DNA of 64,000 nucleotides, taken from the NCBI GenBank assembly GCA_937873495.1, contig CALMXZ010000011.1, positions 579,790 through 643,789 on the forward strand, read 5' to 3'. This stretch comes from an uncultured Trueperaceae bacterium (GTDB taxonomy: Bacteria > Deinococcota > Deinococci > Deinococcales > Trueperaceae). The position numbers and the translations under genes were made by a program. The notes beneath the pieces are model-generated. The model saw only the letters and a list, made by a program, of their open reading frames with translations, did no database searches and had not been told where the DNA came from. Shown here in pieces: positions 1-9,400 of this stretch. How positions within the stretch are numbered: position 1 is the first letter of the stretch; every line of letters begins with the position of its first letter.

Positions 1-357
1 TGGGGCCTAGAGGACGCCGCGCTTCTCTCGATAGGCATGGTCTGGCGCGACTTGCTGGAAATCGAGGGTAAGGGCGAGCGGTTCTACCGTGACTTGGTCG
101 AGGCAGCGAGGTCCATGGCAAGGATTCATAAACCACGACAAGTGGTCGGGCAGGACCTCGTCAAGTTCGTGCATCGCGTGAACCCGTCCAATGTTCTAAC
201 TGCCTTCACGGCCTTCTTCGAGTTCAAGAAGGAAGTCGTGGAGTCACGGGCGCCTGTCGCAATTGGGCAAGCAAGGCACCTTGGCAACGGCCTACTAGTA
301 CCCGTAGACCTCCCAGCGTCTCTCTTCTCCGAGGACGGCGAGTTGTCATGGGTTTAG
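1..357 (+). CDS. csb2: Csb2-like (Cas5-Cas6) C-terminal fragment, type I-G
   Basis: The reading frame is open from base 1, so this is the 3' end of a gene cut by the window edge; the internal ATG at 37 is probably not the start. The visible part is 118 residues. Near its end, at about 262-306, is a glycine-rich loop with the pattern G-Q-A-R-H-x-G-N-G-L-L-x-P, following a strand that reads like the last beta strand of a Cas6 RAMP fold. In type I-G systems Csb2 is a Cas5-Cas6 fusion that processes crRNA and sits in the effector complex. The stop overlaps the start of cas3 by 10 bp, which supports one operon. The family call rests on the loop pattern and on context; Csb1 or Csx17 remain possible because most of the protein is not visible. 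Confidence 0.55.
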   Translation, partial: WGLEDAALLSIGMVWRDLLEIEGKGERFYRDLVEAARSMARIHKPRQVVGQDLVKFVHRVNPSNVLTAFTAFFEFKKEVVESRAPVAIGQARHLGNGLLVPVDLPASLFSEDGELSWV

Positions 358-3248
358 ATGCGTCCGACTTCTCCGAGTTCTTCCACGAGCTGCACGGCCA
401 TGAACCGTTCGAATGGCAGTCGCGCCTTCTGCGCTTACTCGTCGATGAAGGCAAGTGGCCCGTCCGGATAGCGGCACCTACTGGCTCAGGGAAGACAAGC
501 GTCATCGACGTACACCTTTTCGCCAACGCCCTCGCGCACGAGAGCGGCGCACAGTTGCCGCGCCGGCTTGTCATGACCGTCAATCGACGCAGCCTCATCG
601 ACGACCACGCTCAGCACGCGGCATACGTAGCCAAAGCGCTATCCGGTGCCCTGACCGCGCCGGATTCTCGCCTCCAGACGCTCCACGAAGTCGCGAGACG
701 GTTGAGAGAGCGCTCTGGGGCATCGGTTGGACTAACCGACGTTGCGCCTGCCATCGTGCAGACGATCCGGGGTGGTATCGCGCTTGACCGGTCCTGGAGC
801 AGTATGCCGGCGGCCGTCGCCGTACTTTGCATCACTCCCGACATGTGGGGCAGCAGAGTCATGTTCCGGGGCTACGGCACGTCGGTACAGGCTAGACCCA
901 TCGAAGCGGCTCTGTTGGCTGTCGACTCGGTCCTCGTGGTAGACGAAGCGCACCTGAATCAGCAACTCCTACTTACAGCACGTAGAGTCGCTACTCTTCA
1001 AGGAGCCGCCCGGGAGGCGGTTGGACCCCCGGTGCTCCAAGTCGTGGAGACCACCGCTACCCCTGCCGGAGTTCAAGATGAGCGAGCGCAGGAGATCGTC
1101 GTTGACGAGAACAGTCTAGGGGAAGGCGAGCCCGGCCAGCTTCTTCGGCGCAGGCTGGCGTCGCCCAAGCCCATCGAGCTGATCGAGATCATGTCGCCGA
1201 GATCGGATCGGAACGAGCTGACAGCAGTGCTTGCAGCACAGTGCGATAGGCTCGCTCAAATCGAGTCGTTGGCGGCCGTACCGATCGGTTGCGTCGTCAA
1301 TACAGTGCCGATGGCAAGAGCGGTAGCAGACGCTTTGCGCACCCAATACGGAGCGGACGCAGTTATAGAGGTGATAGGCGGCCTCAGGCAGTATGACCGC
1401 ATAGGCCTCAGTAAGTTGTACCCAAGGACTTTGGGTGACTACGACCAACCAGACGCGGAGCCGACACCGCGTTTCGTGGTCGGGACTCAGGCGCTTGAGG
1501 TCGGAATCAACATCGACCTTGGCGCCCTCGTCACGGAACTTGCCCCCGCAAGCGCATTGGTCCAACGGGCCGGCCGCGTGAACCGGTTCGGTTCCCGCGA
1601 GTACGGTCCGGCAGTCGTCGTAGTGCCTGATCAGACCAATGCTACCGATACTGGACCCTACAAGGCAGACGATTTGGCCAAGGCGCTCTCGTGGTTGCGT
1701 ACGAGGTCCTCGGATGCTAATGGACTAGCGCCGCTAGCGCTACGGAAGGACCCTCCCCCTCCCATGGCCGCTAGTAGAACCTTGCTCCAGCGCCTGGAGT
1801 GGCACGACGCGGCCCGGCTTTCCCGAACGTCGGAAGATGTGGCGGCTGCTGACAGGAGGCTGCCCGGCGCCGGAGAGGACCTCACACTTTGGTTGCGGGA
1901 CGACCTTACAGATCGCGCGGAGGCATTCGTAGTGGTCCGCGACTACCTGCCCGATAACGTGTCCCACGCAGCGAAGATAGCGGCAGCCATAGCACCCCGC
2001 GGCGCCGAACTCTTCTCCGTTTCGCTCAATAGAGCACGGTCTATCGCAGAGACCCGGCATAAGAACGCGCCCAAGAGTGGCCCGGATTCCGGGCTTCTTG
2101 TCTACAGACGCAACCGCCCCGAGGTCCTCGCTGAGGTGGGTGAGCTGCTCCCAGGCGATTGCTTAGTCGTTCCTCCAGGAACTCAGGTATTAGGCACGGC
2201 GAGAGAACAACTTAGGGTCGGCACCGAAGGGTCGGCACCTAACGATGTCTACGACGAAGTGACGATCCAGGAAGTCAATGCCTCGACCGGCAGCAGCGAC
2301 TTCTGGCAGTTCCGTGTCCTACTTCCAGGATTGTCGCCAGAGGAAGCGCTGGAAGATGAGAACTCCAGCTCTCCCCTGCTGAGCGCGCGCGAAGCGATCC
2401 TCGCTCTTGTAGACGAGCAGGGAACGGATGACAGCGAGGGGGTTGGCCCTGGCGACCGAGCGTGGGAAGCCATCAGCGCGTTAGCTGGTTATCTGCGGGG
2501 GTCATCAGAGCACATGAACGCCTCCGAGCGCCGCGTCGAACTACTAACCGAACTTGCCGCAAGCGTTGAACTCGGCGAACCACCGGAGATCGTGGTCGTG
2601 CCGGGGCTTGGCCCCGACGAGCCGATATTTGTTCTCGTTCGCCAGCGTGAACTGCCCGAGGACGATAGGCGTAGCGAGCGATCCATGCAGAGGGTGTTCC
2701 TCGACGACCACTCGCACGCTGTTGCCGAGAGGGCACAGCAACTAGGAGTCACCGTAGGGCTGTCCGATGACAGCCTTGCTGCCGTGACCGAGGCCGCGCT
2801 AGAACACGATTCCGGCAAGGAGGCTCCGCGATTCCAGACCTACCTGGCAGCAGGGCGTAGCCGAGACAGGGCCCTGGCGAAGAGCTCGTATCGGATCTCT
2901 CGGAAACTGCGTGCGCGACTCGGGTTGGTCGGCTGGCGCCATGAGCAGCTCTCGGCCGCTAGGTACTTCGGCAAGGGTCCGGAAGCAAGCGAACTGGTCA
3001 CCTGGCTCATCGGCACGAGCCACGGGTATGGGCGTGGCACTTTCGACGCAGACGCAACGCTGCTGCTTCCAGATGGCCAGCGCGAGGTTGGCATGGGAGC
3101 TATGGACGCCGCGCTGGATCTCTATGACGATGGCGCTTGGGACGAGCTCCTCGAGCGGTTGGTCAGAGAGTACGGACCCTGGGGGATCGCTTACCTGGAG
3201 ACGATCGTACGAGCAGCGGACCAGACGGTTTCGGCGGAGGGGCGATGA
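348..3248 (+). CDS. cas3: Cas3 helicase-nuclease with C-terminal HD domain
   Basis: A 966-residue Cas3, the target-degrading helicase-nuclease recruited by the Cascade complex. The helicase comes first: a Q-motif-like F-E-W-Q (Q24), Walker A A-P-T-G-S-G-K-T (42-50), the DEAH box at 199-202, T-T-A-T-P (motif III), and Q-R-A-G-R-V-N-R (motif VI). The HD nuclease is at the C-terminus (about 780-900) rather than the N-terminus. Its metal ligands are visible: D-D-H-S-H around 785-790, H820-D821 followed by S-G-K, H865 (R-H-E) and H892 (S-H-G). Helicase-then-HD order is typical of type I-G (I-U) Cas3. It overlaps the upstream gene by 10 bp and the downstream gene by an ATGA, so expression is probably coupled. 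All key motifs are intact, so it looks functional. Confidence 0.93.
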   Translation: MGLDASDFSEFFHELHGHEPFEWQSRLLRLLVDEGKWPVRIAAPTGSGKTSVIDVHLFANALAHESGAQLPRRLVMTVNRRSLIDDHAQHAAYVAKALSGALTAPDSRLQTLHEVARRLRERSGASVGLTDVAPAIVQTIRGGIALDRSWSSMPAAVAVLCITPDMWGSRVMFRGYGTSVQARPIEAALLAVDSVLVVDEAHLNQQLLLTARRVATLQGAAREAVGPPVLQVVETTATPAGVQDERAQEIVVDENSLGEGEPGQLLRRRLASPKPIELIEIMSPRSDRNELTAVLAAQCDRLAQIESLAAVPIGCVVNTVPMARAVADALRTQYGADAVIEVIGGLRQYDRIGLSKLYPRTLGDYDQPDAEPTPRFVVGTQALEVGINIDLGALVTELAPASALVQRAGRVNRFGSREYGPAVVVVPDQTNATDTGPYKADDLAKALSWLRTRSSDANGLAPLALRKDPPPPMAASRTLLQRLEWHDAARLSRTSEDVAAADRRLPGAGEDLTLWLRDDLTDRAEAFVVVRDYLPDNVSHAAKIAAAIAPRGAELFSVSLNRARSIAETRHKNAPKSGPDSGLLVYRRNRPEVLAEVGELLPGDCLVVPPGTQVLGTAREQLRVGTEGSAPNDVYDEVTIQEVNASTGSSDFWQFRVLLPGLSPEEALEDENSSSPLLSAREAILALVDEQGTDDSEGVGPGDRAWEAISALAGYLRGSSEHMNASERRVELLTELAASVELGEPPEIVVVPGLGPDEPIFVLVRQRELPEDDRRSERSMQRVFLDDHSHAVAERAQQLGVTVGLSDDSLAAVTEAALEHDSGKEAPRFQTYLAAGRSRDRALAKSSYRISRKLRARLGLVGWRHEQLSAARYFGKGPEASELVTWLIGTSHGYGRGTFDADATLLLPDGQREVGMGAMDAALDLYDDGAWDELLERLVREYGPWGIAYLETIVRAADQTVSAEGR

Positions 3249-4369
3249 GTGAGATTGTTTTGTCTGGAGACCCGAGAAGCTTCCTCAATCACTTCGCGGC
3301 CTTCGGGCTCGCCGCAATCTTGGAAGAAGGGTTGAGGAGAACGTGCAGGGTGTCGCAACGCTCCGCCAACTCGCTCGTCGTATCTGTAGACAGCGAGACC
3401 GAGACGCCCGAGTCGATGGCGTCAGTTGTCAAGTTGCATGCGGAGCGGCATCTGGATTCGTGGATAATGCGCACTCACAAGCATGGGGACAAGACGTCAG
3501 GAACGATGAGCCCTCGCCTTGCCCAGCTGAAGGAGGTGTCTGAGTGGCGAACGCTGCAAGCCGCTCGATGGGCAGCTTTCGACTCAGCTTTCGAGGCCAA
3601 ACTCAGTTGTCTTGACCTCATGTACATGGGCTCTCTTGGCGAGCCGGCGTATTGGTACATCGACAACAACGGCGGTAATCAACCGGACCGCGGTGCGAGC
3701 GGTTGGGAGATGAAGACTCGGAATCGGGGCGAAGAGTTCGTTCAGCATCGACTAGCGGATCTATGCCGTCGCGTGGCCGCCAGAACACCGAAAGGCGTGC
3801 TAGACGGCCTTACCTCCATCGATCCACAGGATGAAGCCGGCAATAACTCACCAAGTAGTAGGACACCGACGGGGCTATCCGCGCCGGCAGCTACTGACAA
3901 TGCCCTGGCATGGTGCGCCCTCTGGGGAATATCGCTGTTCCAGGTGACGCATAGCGCCGCAATCGCTGTCGGAACAGGCAAGGGCAGCGGGCGGCAGTCG
4001 GTCACAGCAGGGTTAGTACGCGGCCTTCCCCTGCCGGAGTCACTGGCTAGGGCATACGCATTTCTCCCTATCTTTCCGCGTCCTACCCGGCTGGCGCGAA
4101 TCAAGACGATAGTGGGGAGTGGCCAATTGGCCCGGGTCGTCATACGGCATGTTCTGAACGCTACAGAACCGCAATGGAGACCTCAAGATCACCAAAAATG
4201 GAGCCGACTGTCACAGAGCTTGAGCGCGCTCCCAGACGAGGCGTGGCTCAAGAGGAAAGGCTGCCCGGCAGCACTTATCGGTTACATAAAGGTGAGCGAT
4301 AACGTGAACGCCCCAGAGCCACACGTGACGCGAGGGACGTATCTCATGTTCGGTTCCGACGGACCATGA
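3245..4369 (+). CDS. Csb3-like type I-G Cas protein
   Basis: A 374-residue protein starting at the ATG that overlaps the cas3 stop (ATGA). A longer in-frame extension back to 3137 exists but lies inside cas3 and is unlikely to be used. It begins M-S-E-I-V-L-S-G-D-P and has no transmembrane segment, signal peptide or recognisable catalytic motif. Gene position (between cas3 and cas4-cas1), length and overall look match Csb3 (the GSU0052 family known from the Geobacter sulfurreducens type I-U locus). The biochemical role of that family is not established; an effector-complex subunit is the natural guess. The residues around 200-240 (N-N-S-P-S-S-R-T-P) look like a disordered linker between two folded halves. 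The Csb3 assignment is from context and remembered family features, not an alignment. Confidence 0.55.
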   Translation: MSEIVLSGDPRSFLNHFAAFGLAAILEEGLRRTCRVSQRSANSLVVSVDSETETPESMASVVKLHAERHLDSWIMRTHKHGDKTSGTMSPRLAQLKEVSEWRTLQAARWAAFDSAFEAKLSCLDLMYMGSLGEPAYWYIDNNGGNQPDRGASGWEMKTRNRGEEFVQHRLADLCRRVAARTPKGVLDGLTSIDPQDEAGNNSPSSRTPTGLSAPAATDNALAWCALWGISLFQVTHSAAIAVGTGKGSGRQSVTAGLVRGLPLPESLARAYAFLPIFPRPTRLARIKTIVGSGQLARVVIRHVLNATEPQWRPQDHQKWSRLSQSLSALPDEAWLKRKGCPAALIGYIKVSDNVNAPEPHVTRGTYLMFGSDGP

Positions 4370-5961
4370 GCGACCGAGCGGAAGATCCCATTCCGATCAG
4401 TCTTGTCTCACATTGGATGTTCTGCCCCCGCCGAGCATGGCTGGAAGCCGTGGGAGAGAAGACCGACACCGGACAGATGGCCACGGGGGTATCCGCCCAT
4501 GAGAGAACGCACGATCCCAGCACCGCTAGGGGCGCCGAGCTACGCGGGGTTGACGTAGGCCACGCCGGATGGGGTGTGACCGGACGTGTCGACACCATCG
4601 AGCAAACGGACGCCGGTTGGATAGTAAGAGAGTACAAGGCGACCCCAGTGAAGCTCACTCCAGAAGTAACTCCGCCCATGCGAACGCAGCTCGCACTGCA
4701 AGTCGCGTGCTTGGAGAGTTCCGGCGCGATCGTCGCAGGGACCGAGGTCTACTTCACGACTCATAACCGGCGTGTCCGGGTTGAGCTCGACCAGACCGAC
4801 TTTGCAGACGCAGAAGAGGCTGTCAACGCGACTAGACAGGTGGTCAGTTCACCCACGGCGCCTCCCCCACTCGAGGACAGCCCGAAATGTGCCCACTGCT
4901 CTCACGCAGGAGTGTGTTTGCCGGATGAACGTAAGCTCGCCCCCGTAACTCGCCGCGTACACGCGTCTTCACCCGAGACGCAGATCGTCCACCTAGCCAC
5001 GCCCGGTTCGCGTGCCAGCATCAGCCAGGGAAGGTTGGTGGTGAAGAAGGGTGATGAGGCGCTTGGTGAGGTTCCGATCGAACGTGTTCTGGGTATCCAA
5101 GTTCACGGCAACGTAGATGTGTCTGGTGCCCTCATCCGCGAAGTCCTATGGCGCGGAGGTTCGATCGTCTGGTGCACAGGGGTCGGACGCGTCGTAGGGT
5201 GGGCGCGCTCGGGATCATCACCCAACGGACTGACACGGGTCCAACAGCATGTAGCATCCGCCGAAGGGCGGCTCGGTCTTGCCAGAGAGTTCATCTCCGC
5301 CAAGGTCGCTAATCAGGCCACCCTTCTCCGACGCTCAGCGGGAAAAACAGAAGTGGTACAGAGGCTGCGAGAGCTTCAAGGCGACATTGCTAACACCGAA
5401 ACCTGGCAGGAGGTCCTCGGCGCAGAGGGAGAAGCAGCGTCACGATACTTCGACGCTTTCTCCAGCTTCTTCGGGCCAGACTTCAGCCGCAGCTGGAGCT
5501 GGTGTGGACGAGGCTCGCGTCCAGCGCGCGATCCTGTGAACGCGATGCTCAACTACGCATACGGCATGCTTGCCTCGGACTGCATTCGGGCCGTGATGTC
5601 GTGCGGCCTGGACCCTCATGCGGGGTTCCTCCACTCCAGCAACAGAAACAAGCCTGCGCTCGCACTCGACCTCATGGAAGAGTTCCGAGCACCAATAGCA
5701 GACTCTGTGGTGATCAACGCCATAAACAACAAGGAGGTGAAGCCCGATGACTTCGACTCCAGCCTAGGCACGACGCGCCTAAAGGAGAAAGCGAGGCGCG
5801 CCGTGATCGCCGGGTATGAGCGAAGGATTCAGACCGAGTTCAGGCATCCTCTGTTCGAATACTCGGTGACCTGGAGGCGGGCCATCGAGGTGCAGGCACG
5901 CCAAGTTCTCGGCGTCCTCGACGGCACGCAAACCCGATACGCGGGTATCAGAGTCCGATGA
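4366..5961 (+). CDS. cas4-cas1: Cas4-Cas1 fusion (spacer acquisition)
   Basis: A 531-residue fusion. Residues 1 to about 190 are Cas4: C20 (F-C-P-R-R) and C175/C178/C184 form the four-cysteine Fe-S set, and the E-Y-K around residue 92 fits the RecB-type nuclease motif. Residues from about 205 on are Cas1, the integrase that inserts spacers with Cas2. H423 (G-F-L-H), D435 and E438 (D-L-M-E-E-F) are the conserved Cas1 metal ligands. The usual first ligand, a Glu in the L-N-Y-x-Y helix, is Asp here (D405). In fused systems Cas4 trims prespacers and selects the PAM before integration. It starts in an ATGA overlap with the previous gene and ends in an ATGA overlap with cas2. Cas4-Cas1 fusions are characteristic of type I-G. 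Confidence 0.93.
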   Translation: MSDRAEDPIPISLVSHWMFCPRRAWLEAVGEKTDTGQMATGVSAHERTHDPSTARGAELRGVDVGHAGWGVTGRVDTIEQTDAGWIVREYKATPVKLTPEVTPPMRTQLALQVACLESSGAIVAGTEVYFTTHNRRVRVELDQTDFADAEEAVNATRQVVSSPTAPPPLEDSPKCAHCSHAGVCLPDERKLAPVTRRVHASSPETQIVHLATPGSRASISQGRLVVKKGDEALGEVPIERVLGIQVHGNVDVSGALIREVLWRGGSIVWCTGVGRVVGWARSGSSPNGLTRVQQHVASAEGRLGLAREFISAKVANQATLLRRSAGKTEVVQRLRELQGDIANTETWQEVLGAEGEAASRYFDAFSSFFGPDFSRSWSWCGRGSRPARDPVNAMLNYAYGMLASDCIRAVMSCGLDPHAGFLHSSNRNKPALALDLMEEFRAPIADSVVINAINNKEVKPDDFDSSLGTTRLKEKARRAVIAGYERRIQTEFRHPLFEYSVTWRRAIEVQARQVLGVLDGTQTRYAGIRVR

Positions 5962-6263
5962 GCGCTGAGGACAGGCGTATGTTCGTCATTGCCTACGACA
6001 TACCTGATGACGGTCGCCGGGCACGGGTAGCTAAGACTCTTGAAGGCTACGGTGATCGCCTCCAATACAGCGTCTTCGTAGTGATAGCTGGGCCGGCGAA
6101 GCTCGTTAGGCTTCAAGATCGCTTAGAGAATCAGATCTTGTCGAAGGAAGACTCCATCGCCGTGTTCGACCTTGGCATACATGAGAAGCAGCGGATGAGC
6201 AAACTCGTTACCTTCATCGGGGTCAAGCGTGAAGTCACACCAGCCGACGTAATCGTGCTCTAA
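5958..6263 (+). CDS. cas2: Cas2 (adaptation complex)
   Basis: A 101-residue Cas2, the small ferredoxin-fold dimer that bridges two Cas1 dimers during spacer integration. The N-terminal beta strand carries the hallmark acidic residue (F-V-I-A-Y-D-I-P-D-D), followed by a helix and Y-S-V-F-V-V in the second strand. Length is normal for the family. It overlaps cas4-cas1 by an ATGA and is the last gene before the leader and array, so it ends the cas operon. Confidence 0.95.
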   Translation: MSAEDRRMFVIAYDIPDDGRRARVAKTLEGYGDRLQYSVFVVIAGPAKLVRLQDRLENQILSKEDSIAVFDLGIHEKQRMSKLVTFIGVKREVTPADVIVL

Positions 6264-6450
6264 GCAAACGCTCCGCGAGGGCTCCGACGTTACCGAAAAC
6301 GCAGAGAGCCCTCGCATCTTTATCGACTCGTTCCAGACGGGATAACACGATCGGGCAATGTTGGCGAGCGTCACTCGACGCCGCGCCATCGGAATAGGCC
6401 TCGCATACCTGCTCTTCTATGTCGGCTCAGCTAGAGATAGACTTCAGGCG
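6264..6450 (+). promoter_or_regulatory. CRISPR leader
   Basis: This 187-bp non-coding stretch separates cas2 from the first repeat. The downstream repeats at this end are perfect while the far end decays, which places the leader here and makes pre-crRNA transcription rightward. It should hold the array promoter and the Cas1-Cas2 docking site. I cannot pick a convincing -35/-10 pair. Confidence 0.65.
6275..6315 (+). terminator. Inverted repeat after cas2
   Basis: Perfect 9-bp arms GCGAGGGCT (6275-6283) and AGCCCTCGC (6307-6315) are separated by 23 nt and followed by a short ATCTTTA. It could end the cas transcript or be a structured part of the leader. The T-tract is weak and the loop is long. 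Confidence 0.4.
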
Positions 6451-9400
6451 GTTGCTACCGTTCGTTCGGTAGCCCTTCATTGAGGACCGGGGGTTCCGGC
6501 GGCGGCGGCGAGGATGCGGGCGGCGTGTTGCTACCGTTCGTTCGGTAGCCCTTCATTGAGGAGTTGGGCATTTTGGCCTCTTTCGCGTCGGGGCGGCGGT
6601 TGCTACCGTTCGTTCGGTAGCCCTTCATTGAGGATCGAGGACCGCCAGCGCCTCGACCTGCCGGCGGTCGAGTTGCTACCGTTCGTTCGGTAGCCCTTCA
6701 TTGAGGACTGTGGGGGCCGCCCGGGAACGGCAAGACCCACTTGGCCGTTGCTACCGTTCGTTCGGTAGCCCTTCATTGAGGAGACGGCACCAACTGGGTA
6801 CCCCGCTGGACCGGCCTGGTTGCTACCGTTCGTTCGGTAGCCCTTCATTGAGGATTGGCCGGCGCGTTCGCCTCGAGGATCGTAGATAAGGTTGCTACCG
6901 TTCGTTCGGTAGCCCTTCATTGAGGACCGCACCTGCGCAATCACCGAGCAGCGACCGCGAAGGTTGCTACCGTTCGTTCGGTAGCCCTTCATTGAGGACG
7001 GCGCATCCCCGTCTACGGCATCGCGCAGCTGCCGTTGCTACCGTTCGTTCGGTAGCCCTTCATTGAGGAGTCACCGACGGAGCGCCGCTCACGGCCGCCT
7101 TCGCGTTGCTACCGTTCGTTCGGTAGCCCTTCATTGAGGACGCCCCACGGATCGGCTACTGGTTGGCGCCTCGATCGAGTTGCTACCGTTCGTTCGGTAG
7201 CCCTTCATTGAGGACTGACCGTGAGCGCGGCGACACTCGCGGCATGATCACGTTGCTACCGTTCGTTCGGTAGCCCTTCATTGAGGAATGTGCGACGCCA
7301 CAGCCGCCGACGCCAAGGCCGTGTTGCTACCGTTCGTTCGGTAGCCCTTCATTGAGGACGCAGTCGGAGAGCGCCTCGCTGAGCGCCTGGTCGAGTTGCT
7401 ACCGTTCGTTCGGTAGCCCTTCATTGAGGAGCCCGGCCGCCGTCCAACACCACCGCAGCCGACCGACGTTGCTACCGTTCGTTCGGTAGCCCTTCATTGA
7501 GGACCCCCGACCCCCCAAGGAGCCCACCATGAGCACGGTTGCTACCGTTCGTTCGGTAGCCCTTCATTGAGGAGACCGATGCGACGCAGGGCGCGACCCG
7601 GAAGGTCCACGTTGCTACCGTTCGTTCGGTAGCCCTTCATTGAGGACCTTAGGTCATCAGGAGGCAGGCGATGACCCTCTGTTGCTACCGTTCGTTCGGT
7701 AGCCCTTCATTGAGGATTGCGCAGGGCATTGTTGCTCGACTCGTCGAGGGTGCGGGTTGCTACCGTTCGTTCGGTAGCCCTTCATTGAGGAAAGGGCAAC
7801 ACCTGGGGCGCCTGGGCCGAGGCCACGTTGCTACCGTTCGTTCGGTAGCCCTTCATTGAGGACCGCGGCGGTTGCGAGCGAACCCGCCACCGCCAGGCGT
7901 TGCTACCGTTCGTTCGGTAGCCCTTCATTGAGGAACGGAAGGGACCGGTGATGACGCCGGTCTGTGGAAGTTGCTACCGTTCGTTCGGTAACCCTTCATT
8001 GAGGAGCTGGGAATGGGCCTACACCCCCCTCGACAACCCCGTTGCTACCGTTCGTTCGGTAGCCCTTCATTGAGGAGGGACGGTGGGATCGGGCAAGACG
8101 TACCGCATGGTGTCGTTGCTACCGTTCGTTCGGTAGCCCTTCATTGAGGATTGTCGAGGGCCTTCTCGGTGTCGCCGGACTTGACCGTGTTGCTACCGTT
8201 CGTTCGGTAGCCCTTCATTGAGGATGAGGTCCTGGCAGGGGCTGCCGAAGGTGATGATGTCCAGTTGCTACCGTTCGTTCGGTAGCCCTTCATTGAGGAT
8301 CGGGCTCACGCTCGACACCCAACTCGGCCAGGAAGTTGCTACCGTTCGTTCGGTAGCCCTTCATTGAGGAGCTGGACTCTGCGCGGGTCCCCCTGGCGTG
8401 GGGGTGTTGCTACCGTTCGTTCGGTAGCCCTTCATTGAGGACGCTCGGCGAGCGCGGAGTAGCACCGCTCCTCCAAGTTGCTACCGTTCGTTCGGTAGCC
8501 CTTCATTGAGGAGCCACCGACCGCGACCACCCCACGCCGGAGGCCCGGGTTGCTACCGTTCGTTCGGTAGCCCTTCATTGAGGATCTTCCTGCGCCGCGG
8601 TTAGTTGCTCGTGGGCGTGGTTGCTACCGTTCGTTCGGTAGCCCTTCATTGAGGAACACCAAGGTACCCGTTATGCAATCGCGTTATGCAGTTGCTACCG
8701 TTCGTTCGGTAGCCCTTCATTGAGGACTAAAGGAAGGGTCAGCACGGCCCCGGTCTAAGAGGTTGCTACCGTTCGTTCGGTAGCCCTTCATTGAGGAAGT
8801 GAGACGAAGCACCAAGGAGCGAAACGATGCCGTTGCTACCGTTCGTTCGGTAGCCCTTCATTGAGGAGGCACTGGCAGCAGTGCCCCGGCCGCCGGGGAT
8901 ACGGTTGCTACCGTTCGTTCGGTAGCCCTTCATTGAGGAGCGAGCACGGCTACTCATGGCGTGACGCGACCGACAGGTTGCTACCGTTCGTTCGGTAGCC
9001 CTTCATTGAGGACCTGACCGGGCCGCGTGCGTGCCAGACGCGCACGTTGCTACCGTTCGTTCGGTAGCCCTTCATTGAGGAACCAACTCATGAGGCGGCT
9101 CGTCCTCATCCTCGCCGGTTGCTACCGTTCGTTCGGTAGCCCTTCATTGAGGAGATGACACCCTCACCGTCAGGTGCGCCGTCCAGGGGTTGCTACCGTT
9201 CGTTCGGTAGCCCTTCATTGAGGATACTAGTATGGCGCCAAAATGCCACCCCTGCAAGTTGCTACCGTTCGTTCGGTAGCCCTTCATTGAGGACACCGCC
9301 GGACTGGTCTACAAATGATCCCAACTAGTTGCTACCGTTCGTTCGGTAGCCCTTCATTGAGGAGGGGGTGACTTGCGGCGCTTTGGTACGGCCCGGCAGT

